Below, piece after piece: positions 35,129 to 43,864 of a stretch of 64,000 nt of DNA; the first letter of the stretch is position 1; each line of letters opens with the position of its first letter. The stretch covers positions 4,888,501 through 4,952,500 of the forward strand of contig NZ_CP053590.1 in assembly GCF_013365535.1 (NCBI RefSeq), given 5' to 3'. The position numbers and the translations under genes were made by a program. The stretch comes from Aquimarina sp. TRL1. GTDB lineage: Bacteria > Bacteroidota > Bacteroidia > Flavobacteriales > Flavobacteriaceae. The notes beneath the pieces are model-generated. The model had not been told where the DNA came from. It saw only the letters and a list, made by a program, of their open reading frames with translations, and did not search any database.

Positions 35129-36319
35129 ATGCCAGGATTTGAGTTATTTGGTAACGAAGAAAGAAAAGAGGTTCAAGACGTCTTAGACAACGGAGTATTA
35201 ATGCGTTATGGATTTGATCCTATGAGAAATGGGCATCATAAAGCATTAGAGCTAGAACAGGATCTAGCTGCTAAAATGAAAGTAAAACACGCTCAGGTAG
35301 TTTCCAGTGGAACTGCCGCTCTAACAGTAGCACTTGCTTCTGCAGGTATTGGATATGGAGATGAAGTGATCATGCCTACCTTTACTTTTGTAGCTAGTTT
35401 TGAAGCTATTTTAGCTACCGGAGCAATTCCTGTTTTATGTGATATTGACGATACACTTACGTTAAACCCTGCCGCAGTAGAAGCTGCTATTACTTCAAAA
35501 ACAAAAGCAGTAATGCCTGTACATATGTGTGGTTCTATGGCTGATTTAGCTTCCTTAAAACACATCTGTGACAAACACCAATTACTATTGCTGGAAGATG
35601 CTTGTCAGGCTATTGGAGGTTTCTATGCAGGAAAGCCTTTGGGAAGCTATGGAGATCTGGGTTGTTTCTCTTTTGATTTTGTCAAAACCATTACCTGCGG
35701 GGAAGGAGGAGCTGTCATCACTAATAATGACACCTATGCTGATCATGCGCATAAATATCACGATCACGGACACGATCATATTGGTAATGACCGAGGAGCA
35801 GAATCCCATCCTTTTTTAGGATACAACTACCGTATTTCAGAACTTAATGCCGCTGTTGGAATTGCACAGTTGAGAAAGCTTGATCATACAATCTCTCTAC
35901 AGCAGAAGAATTATTCGATCCTCCGCTCTGCCCTGGCAACAATCCCGGAAGTATCATTCAGAAGCGTTCCTGATACCGGTGTGGAAAGCTATGCATTTTT
36001 AAGCTTCTTCTTACCAGATGAGAACATCGCCAGAAAGGCTCATAAAACACTTGGTGAACACGGTGTAGATGCTTGTTTTTATTGGTATGACAACAATTGG
36101 CATTATTACAAAAAATGGGAACATTTGTTAACTCCCTCTTCTCTTATAAAATATGCTGATGATATTGTCTCTGGACTGCAAAGAAATAACAAAGCATTCC
36201 CAGCAAGTGATGCCTGGATGGGAAGAACCATATCTTGCCTTATAAAAGTAGGGTGGTCAGAAAATGAAGTAAAAGAAAGGGCTTCTAAAATGGTAGAAGC
36301 CCTTGCAAGTATCTTATAA
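35129..36319 (+). CDS. kdnA: KdnA-like 8-amino-3,8-dideoxy-manno-octulosonate aminotransferase (DegT family)
   Basis: 396-residue PLP aminotransferase of the DegT/DnrJ/EryC1 sugar family. Lys186 in FDFVKTITCGEGGA is the expected PLP lysine, and EDACQAIGG holds the cofactor Asp. Several stretches, as I recall the Shewanella KdnA sequence, match it specifically rather than DegT enzymes in general: the start MPGFELFG, DHGHDHIG.DRGAESHP and CFYWY.NNWHY. KdnA puts an amino group at C8 of Kdo after KdnB oxidation, giving 8-amino-Kdo in the LPS. No KdnB-type alcohol dehydrogenase is adjacent; a KdsC-like phosphatase lies 5 kb upstream. The gene is alone, converging on ribBA. If not KdnA, it would be another nucleotide- or keto-sugar aminotransferase. 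Confidence 0.75.
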   Translation: MPGFELFGNEERKEVQDVLDNGVLMRYGFDPMRNGHHKALELEQDLAAKMKVKHAQVVSSGTAALTVALASAGIGYGDEVIMPTFTFVASFEAILATGAIPVLCDIDDTLTLNPAAVEAAITSKTKAVMPVHMCGSMADLASLKHICDKHQLLLLEDACQAIGGFYAGKPLGSYGDLGCFSFDFVKTITCGEGGAVITNNDTYADHAHKYHDHGHDHIGNDRGAESHPFLGYNYRISELNAAVGIAQLRKLDHTISLQQKNYSILRSALATIPEVSFRSVPDTGVESYAFLSFFLPDENIARKAHKTLGEHGVDACFYWYDNNWHYYKKWEHLLTPSSLIKYADDIVSGLQRNNKAFPASDAWMGRTISCLIKVGWSENEVKERASKMVEALASIL

Positions 36320-36355
36320 TAATACTATAATCATATAAATATGTAGGGTATTATA

Positions 36356-37507
36356 TTAATATCCTACATATTCTGTTATTTCTAATCCATACCCTATCAT
36401 TCCTACGCGTTTTTGCTGTTCACTGTTAGAAACCAATCGTAGTTTATGAATATTGAGATCGTGTAAGATCTGAGCCCCAATTCCAAAATCTTTACTATCC
36501 ATCGTCATTTTTGGTGCTTTGACAACTTCTTTCCCTGTCTGCAATTCTTTTAATCCTGCCAAACGTTTTAACAGGTTAAAGGATTGACTCTCCTGATTGA
36601 TAAAAATGATTGCTCCTTTTCCTTCGTCATTAATTCTCTTGAACATTGCTGCCAGACGATCATCAGCATTATGGGTTAGCGTCCCCAAAATATCATTATT
36701 AAACAAGGTAGAATTAATTCTGGTCAGGATCGGTTCATCTTCTTTCCAGCTTCCTTTAGTCAGTGCAATATGTACCTGACTGTTGGTTGTTTGCTGATAA
36801 GCTCTTAACCTAAAGGCTCCAAATCGCGTCTGAATATCAAAGTCTTCTTTTTTCTCGATCAATGAATCATGTTGCATTCTATAGGCTACCAGGTCTTCTA
36901 TAGAAATTAGTTTCAGGTCAAACTTTTTGGCCACTTCCACCAATTGAGGTAATCGCGCCATTGTACCATCTTCATTTAATATTTCTACTAAAATCCCTGC
37001 TGGATTTAGCCCTGCTAAACGTGCTAAATCAACTGCGGCTTCAGTATGCCCCGTTCTTCTCAATACGCCTCCATTTTTAGCTCTCAACGGAAAAATATGC
37101 CCTGGTCTACCTAGGTCACTAGGTTTTGTGCTTTCATCAACTAGAGATTTGATTGTCTTAGCTCTATCATGAACGGAAATTCCGGTAGTACATCCATGAC
37201 CTTTTAGATCGACAGAAACTGTAAACTGTGTTTCATGAAGTACTGTATTATGCTGAACCATCATCTGCAAATCTAACTCATCACATCGATCATCTGTAAG
37301 CGGAGCACATATCAATCCTCTTCCATGAGTCGCCATGAAATTGATCATTTCCGGAGTTACTTTTTCTGCAGCTGCTATAAAATCACCTTCATTTTCTCTA
37401 TCTTCATCATCTACCACTATAATAACCTTTCCTTTGCGAATATCATCTATTGCTTCTTGTATAGTATTCAGTTTGATATCCGCTTTAGTTTCGGTAATTT
37501 TTGACAT
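36356..37507 (-). CDS. ribBA: 3,4-dihydroxy-2-butanone-4-phosphate synthase with degenerate GTP cyclohydrolase II domain (RibBA)
   Basis: 383 residues. The RibB half (about 1-205) is complete: DDEDRENEGD acidic loop (about 33-42), HGRGLICAPL, TTGISVHDRAKTI and RTGHTEAAVDLARLAGL. It makes dihydroxybutanone phosphate for riboflavin. The C-terminal half aligns along its length with RibA, but the zinc ligands are gone: the canonical C-x10-C-x-C stretch after ARVHSE reads as a cysteine-free segment starting INSTLFNND. The QEGRxIGL stretch has become QESQSFNLL. GTP cyclohydrolase II activity is therefore unlikely. It is last in the ftsK-lolA-lptFG-ribBA series. Confidence 0.88.
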   Translation of the reverse strand: MSKITETKADIKLNTIQEAIDDIRKGKVIIVVDDEDRENEGDFIAAAEKVTPEMINFMATHGRGLICAPLTDDRCDELDLQMMVQHNTVLHETQFTVSVDLKGHGCTTGISVHDRAKTIKSLVDESTKPSDLGRPGHIFPLRAKNGGVLRRTGHTEAAVDLARLAGLNPAGILVEILNEDGTMARLPQLVEVAKKFDLKLISIEDLVAYRMQHDSLIEKKEDFDIQTRFGAFRLRAYQQTTNSQVHIALTKGSWKEDEPILTRINSTLFNNDILGTLTHNADDRLAAMFKRINDEGKGAIIFINQESQSFNLLKRLAGLKELQTGKEVVKAPKMTMDSKDFGIGAQILHDLNIHKLRLVSNSEQQKRVGMIGYGLEITEYVGY

Positions 37508-37554
37508 GTTTTAAATCTTAATTTATTTAATCGCAAAGATATTCAAAAAGAATC

Positions 37555-38994
37555 CTATTTCTTCTTTTTAGAGAATCGTTTTACGAAGAAATTTCTTATT
37601 GGAACGGTTATAAAGTCAAAATTAAAAAAGCCTCTATCTCTCGTTGCTCTGTAGGTAAGGAAAATACTAAGAGGAAAGACAACAAAGGTAGCCAGCCAGG
37701 ATCCTAAAAATGGAGGAATTCCGTCTTCTTCTGCCCCATTTTTAGCAAAAATCCCTATAAAGTGATACACTAAAAACAATACAACTCCTACTACTATCGG
37801 GAGCCCTAATCCTCCTTTTCTTATAATTGCTCCTAACGGGGCCCCTACAAAAAACAATAAGACACAAGCAATCCCCAATGCATATTTATCGTGCAATGAC
37901 ATTTCGTACTTATTTAAGGCTCTCTTTTTGAACGTAAGACTCTTCTTGGATGACGTAATTTTTCTAAGGACCACATCAACACTGGATATTGCATTATTAC
38001 TTATTTCTACTTTCTGTCGTGCTGTAAAATATTTTTCGAGGTTCAGGGTATCATTTGATGCCTGAAGTGTATCGATCTTAATATTTTTGTTTAGCCCTTC
38101 TGCCCCTATTATCACATCTACTTCAGTGTGTAGTGACTTTCTTTTCAGGTTATAAGTAGATGATATTGTATCAATCTCTTCTTTTAACTCTGCAACATTG
38201 AGCATATTATGCCCTTTACTATATTGCTGAGCATCCATATCAACATTTCCTAATTCTGACAAATCGATATTTAATACATACTGCTTGAAGTGTGTCTTTA
38301 CAAACGGGAGTTTCTTTTTTGAGTTTGGCTTATTCTCCTGTATATCTTCATAATAGTTACCATCCTTAAGTACCAAAGTAATCAAATCCGAATCTTTGCT
38401 CCCCTGCAACTCTCCCTCTACCGCTTTTATCACGGTATAATTACCCGGTCTGACGGATTTTTTATGAATGATCACATCTGTCAGAAACTGGTCATTATCT
38501 CCATGTTTATCAGAAACCCGTATATTAATATCCCCCAAATCATTAAATTGATTCGGGGTAATAACCATTGCTGGTTTTACTTTTACAATATTTTTTCTCA
38601 GATTGATAAACCTCTTTTCTGATTCTGGTATAATCGTATTGGAAAACCAAAAAGCTCCTAAACCAACAAGGATCATAAACCCTGTAAGCATTCTCATAGC
38701 CCGCTGCAATGAAATTCCCGAAGACTTCATAGCAGCAAATTCATAGTTCTCTGAAAAATTCCCAAAAACCATAATAGAAGTCAAAAGAATGGTTAATGGT
38801 AATACCATAGGAATTAACCTAGGAGTCGCGAAAGTCAGGAACTTCATAATTACTGAAAAGTCTAAATCTTTTCCCGCCAACTCTGATATGAATAACCAGA
38901 TGGTTTGCAACAAAAGAATAAACATTATAATTATAAAAAGCGGAAAAAACGTCTTTAAAAAAGACGTTAAAATATATCTATCAATTATTTTCAA
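37555..38994 (-). CDS. LPS export permease, LptF/LptG (YjgP/YjgQ) family
   Basis: 479-residue inner-membrane subunit of the Lpt exporter that lifts LPS onto the periplasmic bridge. Layout is typical: N-terminal membrane helices (IIDRYILTSFLKTFFPLF start and the segments to about residue 125), a large periplasmic beta-jellyroll-like domain (about 130-370, longer than in proteobacteria), then three C-terminal helices (about 372-460) including GAPLGAIIRKGGLGLPIV. The LptF versus LptG assignment is uncertain. It lies 8 bp after the LolA-like gene. Confidence 0.88.
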   Translation of the reverse strand: MKIIDRYILTSFLKTFFPLFIIIMFILLLQTIWLFISELAGKDLDFSVIMKFLTFATPRLIPMVLPLTILLTSIMVFGNFSENYEFAAMKSSGISLQRAMRMLTGFMILVGLGAFWFSNTIIPESEKRFINLRKNIVKVKPAMVITPNQFNDLGDINIRVSDKHGDNDQFLTDVIIHKKSVRPGNYTVIKAVEGELQGSKDSDLITLVLKDGNYYEDIQENKPNSKKKLPFVKTHFKQYVLNIDLSELGNVDMDAQQYSKGHNMLNVAELKEEIDTISSTYNLKRKSLHTEVDVIIGAEGLNKNIKIDTLQASNDTLNLEKYFTARQKVEISNNAISSVDVVLRKITSSKKSLTFKKRALNKYEMSLHDKYALGIACVLLFFVGAPLGAIIRKGGLGLPIVVGVVLFLVYHFIGIFAKNGAEEDGIPPFLGSWLATFVVFPLSIFLTYRATRDRGFFNFDFITVPIRNFFVKRFSKKKK

Positions 38995-39002
38995 TGATGT
39001 AA

Positions 39003-39638
39003 CTAGTCTAAATGGTTGATATAGTAATTTTCATACTTTGTTTTGTCAAAAGTAAATAATGTTTTTGATAAGGGCTGATTGGTTTTAAAACTATTTACTG
39101 TAAAAGTTACATTTGTCCCATTATTTTGTACCTGAATCAATTTGTAAATATTTTTTGTTTGCTTATCAACTCCTAATAAAATCTCTTTTAAATCACTTTT
39201 AGAATCAATCGGCACCAACTTTACAAACTGAATTTTTCTTCCGTTAACATTCTGTACAATATCCATTTTATAGGTAAACCCTTCTTCATAAAAAGTCAAC
39301 ATCTTTGATGGAGTAATACTATTGTCATCGTCTTCACTATATGATGAGATATTAATTTCTTCATCTTCCGGGCTAATTACATGTAACTTCTTCCCATCAA
39401 ATAATTGTTTAACCCCCATAAGGTTTAAAATATACTTCTCTCCTTCTAGCGTAACATCTCCTCTAGTTTCCTGTGATACATTTTCTTTTGGGTTATTAAT
39501 TGCATACTTGAATCCTATAACAATATTATTATAACTTTTTACTTTTGCAGAGACTTCGTTTAAAAAGTCTTTGGCACTTTGTGCTTGCATGGTTGTAAAT
39601 CCAGTTGTAATAAATAGTACTAATAATAGCTTTTTCAT
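39003..39638 (-). CDS. lolA: LolA-like outer-membrane lipoprotein carrier protein
   Basis: 211-residue periplasmic protein with signal peptide (about 1-20, ending TMQAQ) and a LolA/LolB-like half-barrel: SAKDFLNEVSAKVKSYNNI at the start, repeated beta-hairpins with GDVTLEGEKYILNL and LTFYEEGFTYKMD. In family terms it carries lipoproteins, or related acyl cargo, across the periplasm. Its place between ftsK and the LPS permease is a conserved Bacteroidetes arrangement. Sequence resemblance to E. coli LolA is weak, so partner and cargo are inferred. Confidence 0.8.
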   Translation of the reverse strand: MKKLLLVLFITTGFTTMQAQSAKDFLNEVSAKVKSYNNIVIGFKYAINNPKENVSQETRGDVTLEGEKYILNLMGVKQLFDGKKLHVISPEDEEINISSYSEDDDNSITPSKMLTFYEEGFTYKMDIVQNVNGRKIQFVKLVPIDSKSDLKEILLGVDKQTKNIYKLIQVQNNGTNVTFTVNSFKTNQPLSKTLFTFDKTKYENYYINHLD

Positions 39639-39683
39639 TTTATGCTTATGGTATTGTATATTAATTATATTCTTTTTTTACGA

Positions 39684-42128
39684 TCAACCTTCTTCATCCA
39701 GAAGTTTCTGAAGGGCTGTCAAATCCGGAACTAAAACTTGTCTTGCTTTACTTCCTTCAAATGGTCCTACAATTCCTGCTGCTTCTAATTGATCTATTAA
39801 TCTTCCTGCCCGGTTATATCCTAATTTCAACTTTCTCTGTAATAAAGAGGCTGAACCTTGCTGTGCAGTAACGATAACTTCTGCTGCTTCGGCAAACAAT
39901 TTATCCCGGTCACTTACACTTATATCAATACTCGTGCCACTTTCTTCACCTACATATTCAGGTAGCAAATGTGCATCTGGATATGCTTTTTGGCCTCCGA
40001 TATATTCAGTAATACGTTCTACTTCTGGGGTATCCACAAAAGCACATTGAATCCTAACCAAGTCATTTCCTTGGGTATACAACATATCCCCTCTACCTAT
40101 CAGTTGGTCTGCTCCTCCTGAGTCTAAAATAGTTCTCGAGTCAATCTTGGAGGTTACTCTAAATGCTATTCTGGCAGGGAAGTTTGCTTTGATCATCCCC
40201 GTAATCACGTTTACAGAAGGTCGTTGAGTAGCAATAATTAAGTGAATTCCTATTGCCCTGGCTAATTGTGCTAATCTGGCAATGGGAGTTTCTACTTCTT
40301 TTCCTGCTGTCATGATTAAGTCTGCAAACTCATCAATAACCAATACTATATATGGTAAAAACTTATGCCCGTTTTCTGGATTTAGTTTTCTGGCTATAAA
40401 TTTTGCATTGTATTCTTTAATATTTCGAACCATTGCTGATTTTAGCAAATCATACCTGGCATCCATCTCAATACACAATGAATTCAGCGTATTTATAACC
40501 TTCGTATTATCGGTTATAATTGCTTCTTCCGTATCTGGTAATTTTGCTAAAAAGTGTCTTTCTATTTTATTGAACAACGTAAGTTCTACTTTCTTTGGGT
40601 CCACTAATACAAACTTGACTTCTGCCGGATGTTTTTTATACAACAACGATGTCAAGATAGCATTAAGACCAACGGATTTACCTTGCCCGGTAGCTCCTGC
40701 CATAAGTAAATGAGGCATTTTTGCCAGATCCACAACAAAGGTTTCATTCGAAATTGTTTTACCTAATGATAGTGGCAGCTCCATCTCGGCATTCTGGAAT
40801 TTAGAAGAAGAAATTGCAGAGCGCATAGATACAATGGTCGATTTCTTATTAGGAACTTCAATTCCAATAGTTCCTTTTCCCGGAATCGGGGCAATAATAC
40901 GAATCCCCAGTGCTGCCAGAGACAATGCTATATCATCCTCCAGGTTTTTAATCTTAGAAATTCTAATTCCTGCTTCTGGTACAATTTCGTATAAAGTTAC
41001 CGTAGGACCAACTGTAGCTTTGATCTGAGCAATTTCGATTTTGTAGTTCTTTAATGTCTCTACAATTCTGTTTTTATTTTCTTCTAACTCTCCCTGATCT
41101 ATCGTAATTCCTCCTAGTTGGCTTGTATAGTCTTTGAGCAAATCAATAGTAGGAAACCTATAATTACCTAATTCTAATTTTGGATCAAACTCTCCAAAAT
41201 CCTGAACCAGTTTTTCGCTCAGACTTTCTACAACCTCTTCTTCTTCTACAACAGTTTCCACTTCCATTGCAATGTCCTCAGGATCTGTTTCTGATTTTAT
41301 GACAATTTTATCAGTTTCATTTTTTGGTTCTTTTTGCTCAACAGCAGTATCTACAGCCATAGAAATAGTGGTGTCTGCTACAGGAACATAACTTGCCTCT
41401 ACTTCCAATTCTGTGTTTTTGGTAGCTGTTATATCGTTTTTTTCTGTAATCTCGGGAGTTTCTTCTACGACCGGTTGAATTTCTTCCGCTACAGCTGTAT
41501 TTTCAGTCTTTTTGCGAGGTTGTTTCTTTTCTAAATTCTTTAGTGAAACAGCAATTTTCTCTGGAGTATATTGCAATCTTACTACGATATAGACTATGGC
41601 AAGAAAAGCGAGTACCAATACCGTACCTATAAAACCGATATAGTCTCTCAAAAAATCATTAATTTCGTATCCGATTACCCCTGCTAATAGCCCGTTTTCT
41701 TTTTCTATAAAACCGAATACAACAGCAATCCACAGCATCACCAATATCCCCCAGAACCAAAATCCCGCCAATTTTTTTCTATTCAAATCAAAAAAGAGAT
41801 AAACTCCGGACAGCGATATTAAGACTGGTAAGATTAATGCAGATATTCCAAAACCTTTGAAAATAAAAAAGTGACTAACTGATGCCCCGAATTTACTGAG
41901 CCAGTTTTTTACTTCTGCTTCTCTGTTCCCGAATTGAGATATTTCACTTTGGTCTATTTTCCAATTATAGAAGAAAGATATAAAAGCAAAAAACAAACCT
42001 ATTCCTAAAAAAAACAGAAAACTTCCCAAAACAACTTTTTGCTGTCTTGAGAAGGTTAACTTTTCTTTTAGTGTGGTCTTAGACCCTTTTGTGCTTTTTC
42101 TTTTAGTGGTTGTCTTTTTTTTAGCCAT
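39684..42128 (-). CDS. ftsK: DNA translocase FtsK/SpoIIIE
   Basis: 814-residue septal DNA pump that segregates chromosome termini at division. Four N-terminal transmembrane segments (about residues 30-185) are followed by an acidic, low-complexity linker (about 200-310). Then come the motor domain with Walker A GATGQGKSVGLN (Lys484), Walker B LVIDEFADL, the RPSVNVITG loop, and a C-terminal winged-helix gamma domain (LLQRKLKLGYNRAGRLIDQLE). It starts with a Lys/Thr-rich basic tail. It is the first of four genes ending in ribBA; dgkA lies 65 bp upstream. Confidence 0.95.
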   Translation of the reverse strand: MAKKKTTTKRKSTKGSKTTLKEKLTFSRQQKVVLGSFLFFLGIGLFFAFISFFYNWKIDQSEISQFGNREAEVKNWLSKFGASVSHFFIFKGFGISALILPVLISLSGVYLFFDLNRKKLAGFWFWGILVMLWIAVVFGFIEKENGLLAGVIGYEINDFLRDYIGFIGTVLVLAFLAIVYIVVRLQYTPEKIAVSLKNLEKKQPRKKTENTAVAEEIQPVVEETPEITEKNDITATKNTELEVEASYVPVADTTISMAVDTAVEQKEPKNETDKIVIKSETDPEDIAMEVETVVEEEEVVESLSEKLVQDFGEFDPKLELGNYRFPTIDLLKDYTSQLGGITIDQGELEENKNRIVETLKNYKIEIAQIKATVGPTVTLYEIVPEAGIRISKIKNLEDDIALSLAALGIRIIAPIPGKGTIGIEVPNKKSTIVSMRSAISSSKFQNAEMELPLSLGKTISNETFVVDLAKMPHLLMAGATGQGKSVGLNAILTSLLYKKHPAEVKFVLVDPKKVELTLFNKIERHFLAKLPDTEEAIITDNTKVINTLNSLCIEMDARYDLLKSAMVRNIKEYNAKFIARKLNPENGHKFLPYIVLVIDEFADLIMTAGKEVETPIARLAQLARAIGIHLIIATQRPSVNVITGMIKANFPARIAFRVTSKIDSRTILDSGGADQLIGRGDMLYTQGNDLVRIQCAFVDTPEVERITEYIGGQKAYPDAHLLPEYVGEESGTSIDISVSDRDKLFAEAAEVIVTAQQGSASLLQRKLKLGYNRAGRLIDQLEAAGIVGPFEGSKARQVLVPDLTALQKLLDEEG

Positions 42129-42193
42129 TTATTGATGTCTTATCGCAAAAATACGAATATCTATAAAGGAACGTAAAAAAGCTAAAAAAATTT

Positions 42194-42562
42194 CTATAAC
42201 AAATACGGGAGGTAAATAATACCACCAATAATAACCGCTGTAACTGCTGCAATAAACACTGCTCCTGCAGCTACATCTTTAATAAATCCTATTTTATCAT
42301 GGTAATCAGGATGGACAAAATCTGCAATAGCTTCTGCTGCAGTATTAAGCCCTTCAACACTCATTATTAGACCAATGGCAAAAGTTTGTAATATCCATTC
42401 GGTAGCGGTAATTTCAAAATAAAATCCCGCTATTGTCATTACAACACCTATACCTGCCTGAACCTGAATACTAGGTTCTGTTTTTAATAACAGTAAGGCT
42501 CCTTTTACAGCATATTTGGTTCCCCGTAAACGTCCTTGAATAAATTTGGTAATATTACCCAT
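42194..42562 (-). CDS. dgkA: Diacylglycerol kinase / undecaprenol kinase family (DgkA)
   Basis: 122-residue integral membrane lipid kinase with three helices. The active-site helix reads SVEGLNTAAEAIADFVHPDYHDKIGFIKDVAAGAV in outline; E-x-x-N-T-A-x-E-x-x-x-D and K-D-x-A-A-G-A-V are the family signatures. It recycles diacylglycerol or phosphorylates undecaprenol. It lies 6 bp after tpx and 65 bp before ftsK, so it is probably co-transcribed with tpx. Confidence 0.92.
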   Translation of the reverse strand: MGNITKFIQGRLRGTKYAVKGALLLLKTEPSIQVQAGIGVVMTIAGFYFEITATEWILQTFAIGLIMSVEGLNTAAEAIADFVHPDYHDKIGFIKDVAAGAVFIAAVTAVIIGGIIYLPYLL

Positions 42563-42568
42563 ATAATT

Positions 42569-43069
42569 TTATGACAGTACTTCTAAAGCGGCCGCGTAAT
42601 TTGGTTCTTCTGTGATTTCAGCCACTTGCTCTGTATACATAACCGTACCTTCTTCATTTAGCACGACTACAGCTCTGGAATGTAACCCTTGTAAAGGACC
42701 ATCTACGATCTCTACCCCGTAATCTTTTCCAAATTTCCCATCTTTAAAATCAGAATGGTTTACGACATTCTCTAATCCTTCTGCTCCACAAAACCTAGCT
42801 TGTGCAAAAGGCAGATCTCTGGATACACAAAGAACTTTGGTATTTTCTAGATTATTTGCTTCTTTATTAAATGCTCTTACAGATGCTGCACAGGTTCCTG
42901 TATCAACAGAAGGGAAGATATTAAGTACAACTCTCGACCCTTTATAGTCAGAAAGTTTTGTCACTGATAAATCAGCATTTATCAGTTCGAAATCCGGTGC
43001 TTGTGTGTTTCTTTCTGGTAGTACTCCAGAAGTGTGAATCGTGTCTCCTTTTAGTGTAATTGAAGCCAT
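42569..43069 (-). CDS. tpx: Thiol peroxidase Tpx
   Basis: 166-residue atypical 2-Cys peroxiredoxin that reduces lipid and alkyl hydroperoxides using thioredoxin. The peroxidatic cysteine lies in PSVDTGTCAASVR (about Cys59) and the resolving cysteine in ARFCGAEGL (about Cys93). The N-terminal ITLKGDTIHTSG start is typical. It is read in the same direction as the thioredoxin gene upstream (43484-43798), which may supply electrons, but a 10-bp inverted repeat separates them. Confidence 0.95.
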   Translation of the reverse strand: MASITLKGDTIHTSGVLPERNTQAPDFELINADLSVTKLSDYKGSRVVLNIFPSVDTGTCAASVRAFNKEANNLENTKVLCVSRDLPFAQARFCGAEGLENVVNHSDFKDGKFGKDYGVEIVDGPLQGLHSRAVVVLNEEGTVMYTEQVAEITEEPNYAAALEVLS

Positions 43070-43180
43070 GTTGTTATTGTTTTAATTTTTAGATATAAAA
43101 TTAATAAGATTATGCATTTTATCTACATAAAATCTTATAAAAAGCAGAACGATTTTATTTTGTAATTCGTATAAAACAAT

Positions 43181-43215
43181 AATGTATCATATATAAAGAT
43201 ATAGTATGATACATT
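43181..43215. other. 10-bp perfect inverted repeat between the thioredoxin operon and tpx
   Basis: AATGTATCAT (43181-43190) and ATGATACATT (43206-43215) flank a 15-nt AT-rich spacer in the 176-bp gap. There is no downstream U-run in the minus direction, so it is not an obvious terminator. It is well placed for a regulator of tpx or as an RNA hairpin at the end of the thioredoxin transcript. Confidence 0.45.
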
Positions 43216-43245
43216 TCATGTTCCTATCCAGTAGGTATTTTATAC

Positions 43246-43503
43246 TTAGGTATCTATAGATCCTAAGACACGTTTCATAAAAGTATTTAACGCTTCTTTT
43301 TTAGGAGTTCCTTCTTTGATCATTTTATCCACTTCCAGGGCTCCGTACATATTAGATATTAACTCTCCTATAACATCTAATTCTTCATCCTTTAAGGAAG
43401 GGACTTCTGTTAATGCCTCCAGTGTTTCTATCGTTTCTACTAAAAAATCTTCGTCATTTTCCTCAATAAAATTAGTGAGGTGCTTAATTACTGGTAACTT
43501 CAT
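43246..43503 (-). CDS. Small conserved helical protein next to thioredoxin (DUF6952-like)
   Basis: 85 residues, acidic, all-helical in appearance, no cysteines and no signal peptide. A typical stretch is IKHLTNFIEENDEDFLVET (about residues 6-24). I recall similar small proteins (named DUF6952) beside thioredoxin/peroxiredoxin genes in flavobacteria, but the name is from memory. The gene overlaps the thioredoxin gene by 20 bp, so the products are probably made together. Possibly an adaptor or regulator of the peroxidase pair; no activity can be assigned. Confidence 0.7.
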   Translation of the reverse strand: MKLPVIKHLTNFIEENDEDFLVETIETLEALTEVPSLKDEELDVIGELISNMYGALEVDKMIKEGTPKKEALNTFMKRVLGSIDT

Positions 43504-43798
43504 TTACTAATTCTTTTAGAACATCATATTTATTTGTCTGTACTTGATTTACAAAATCTCCTCCTTTAAACACGGCAAAAGTTGGTAGGTTATTTACTGT
43601 AGCCATTTTTCTGGACTCTGGAAATTTTTCTGCATCGACAATTACAAATGCTGCTCCTTCTACTTCTGTCGATAATTTTTTGAACTTTGGCTTCATAATT
43701 CTACAATTACCACACCATGTCGCAGAGTACTGTACTACAACTGTATCATTGGCACCTACTACGTCTGCTAAATTATCTTCCTTTAATTCTTCTATCAT
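43484..43798 (-). CDS. Thioredoxin-family protein
   Basis: 104-residue cytosolic thioredoxin fold with active site WCGNCR (Cys about 29 and 32, CGNC rather than CGPC) and cis-Pro in NNLPTFAVF. It probably reduces the peroxiredoxin encoded 66 bp upstream. The changed dipeptide between the cysteines should alter redox potential relative to housekeeping TrxA. It overlaps the next small gene by 20 bp. Confidence 0.9.
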   Translation of the reverse strand: MIEELKEDNLADVVGANDTVVVQYSATWCGNCRIMKPKFKKLSTEVEGAAFVIVDAEKFPESRKMATVNNLPTFAVFKGGDFVNQVQTNKYDVLKELVNEVTSN

Positions 43799-43824
43799 AA
43801 TTCTTTTTTTTTGTTATTTTTTTG

Positions 43825-43856
43825 ACTTTCCGGGACTCTTGAGAACCCCGGAAAGT
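43825..43856. other. Hairpin between peroxiredoxin and thioredoxin genes
   Basis: ACTTTCCGGG (43825-43834) pairs with CCCGGAAAGT (43847-43856). In the sense (minus) direction it is followed by A's, not U's, so it should not terminate the operon. It may stabilise the peroxiredoxin mRNA or lower downstream expression. The U-run is present only on the plus strand, where no gene ends. Confidence 0.5.
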
Positions 43857-43864
43857 TTTTTTTA

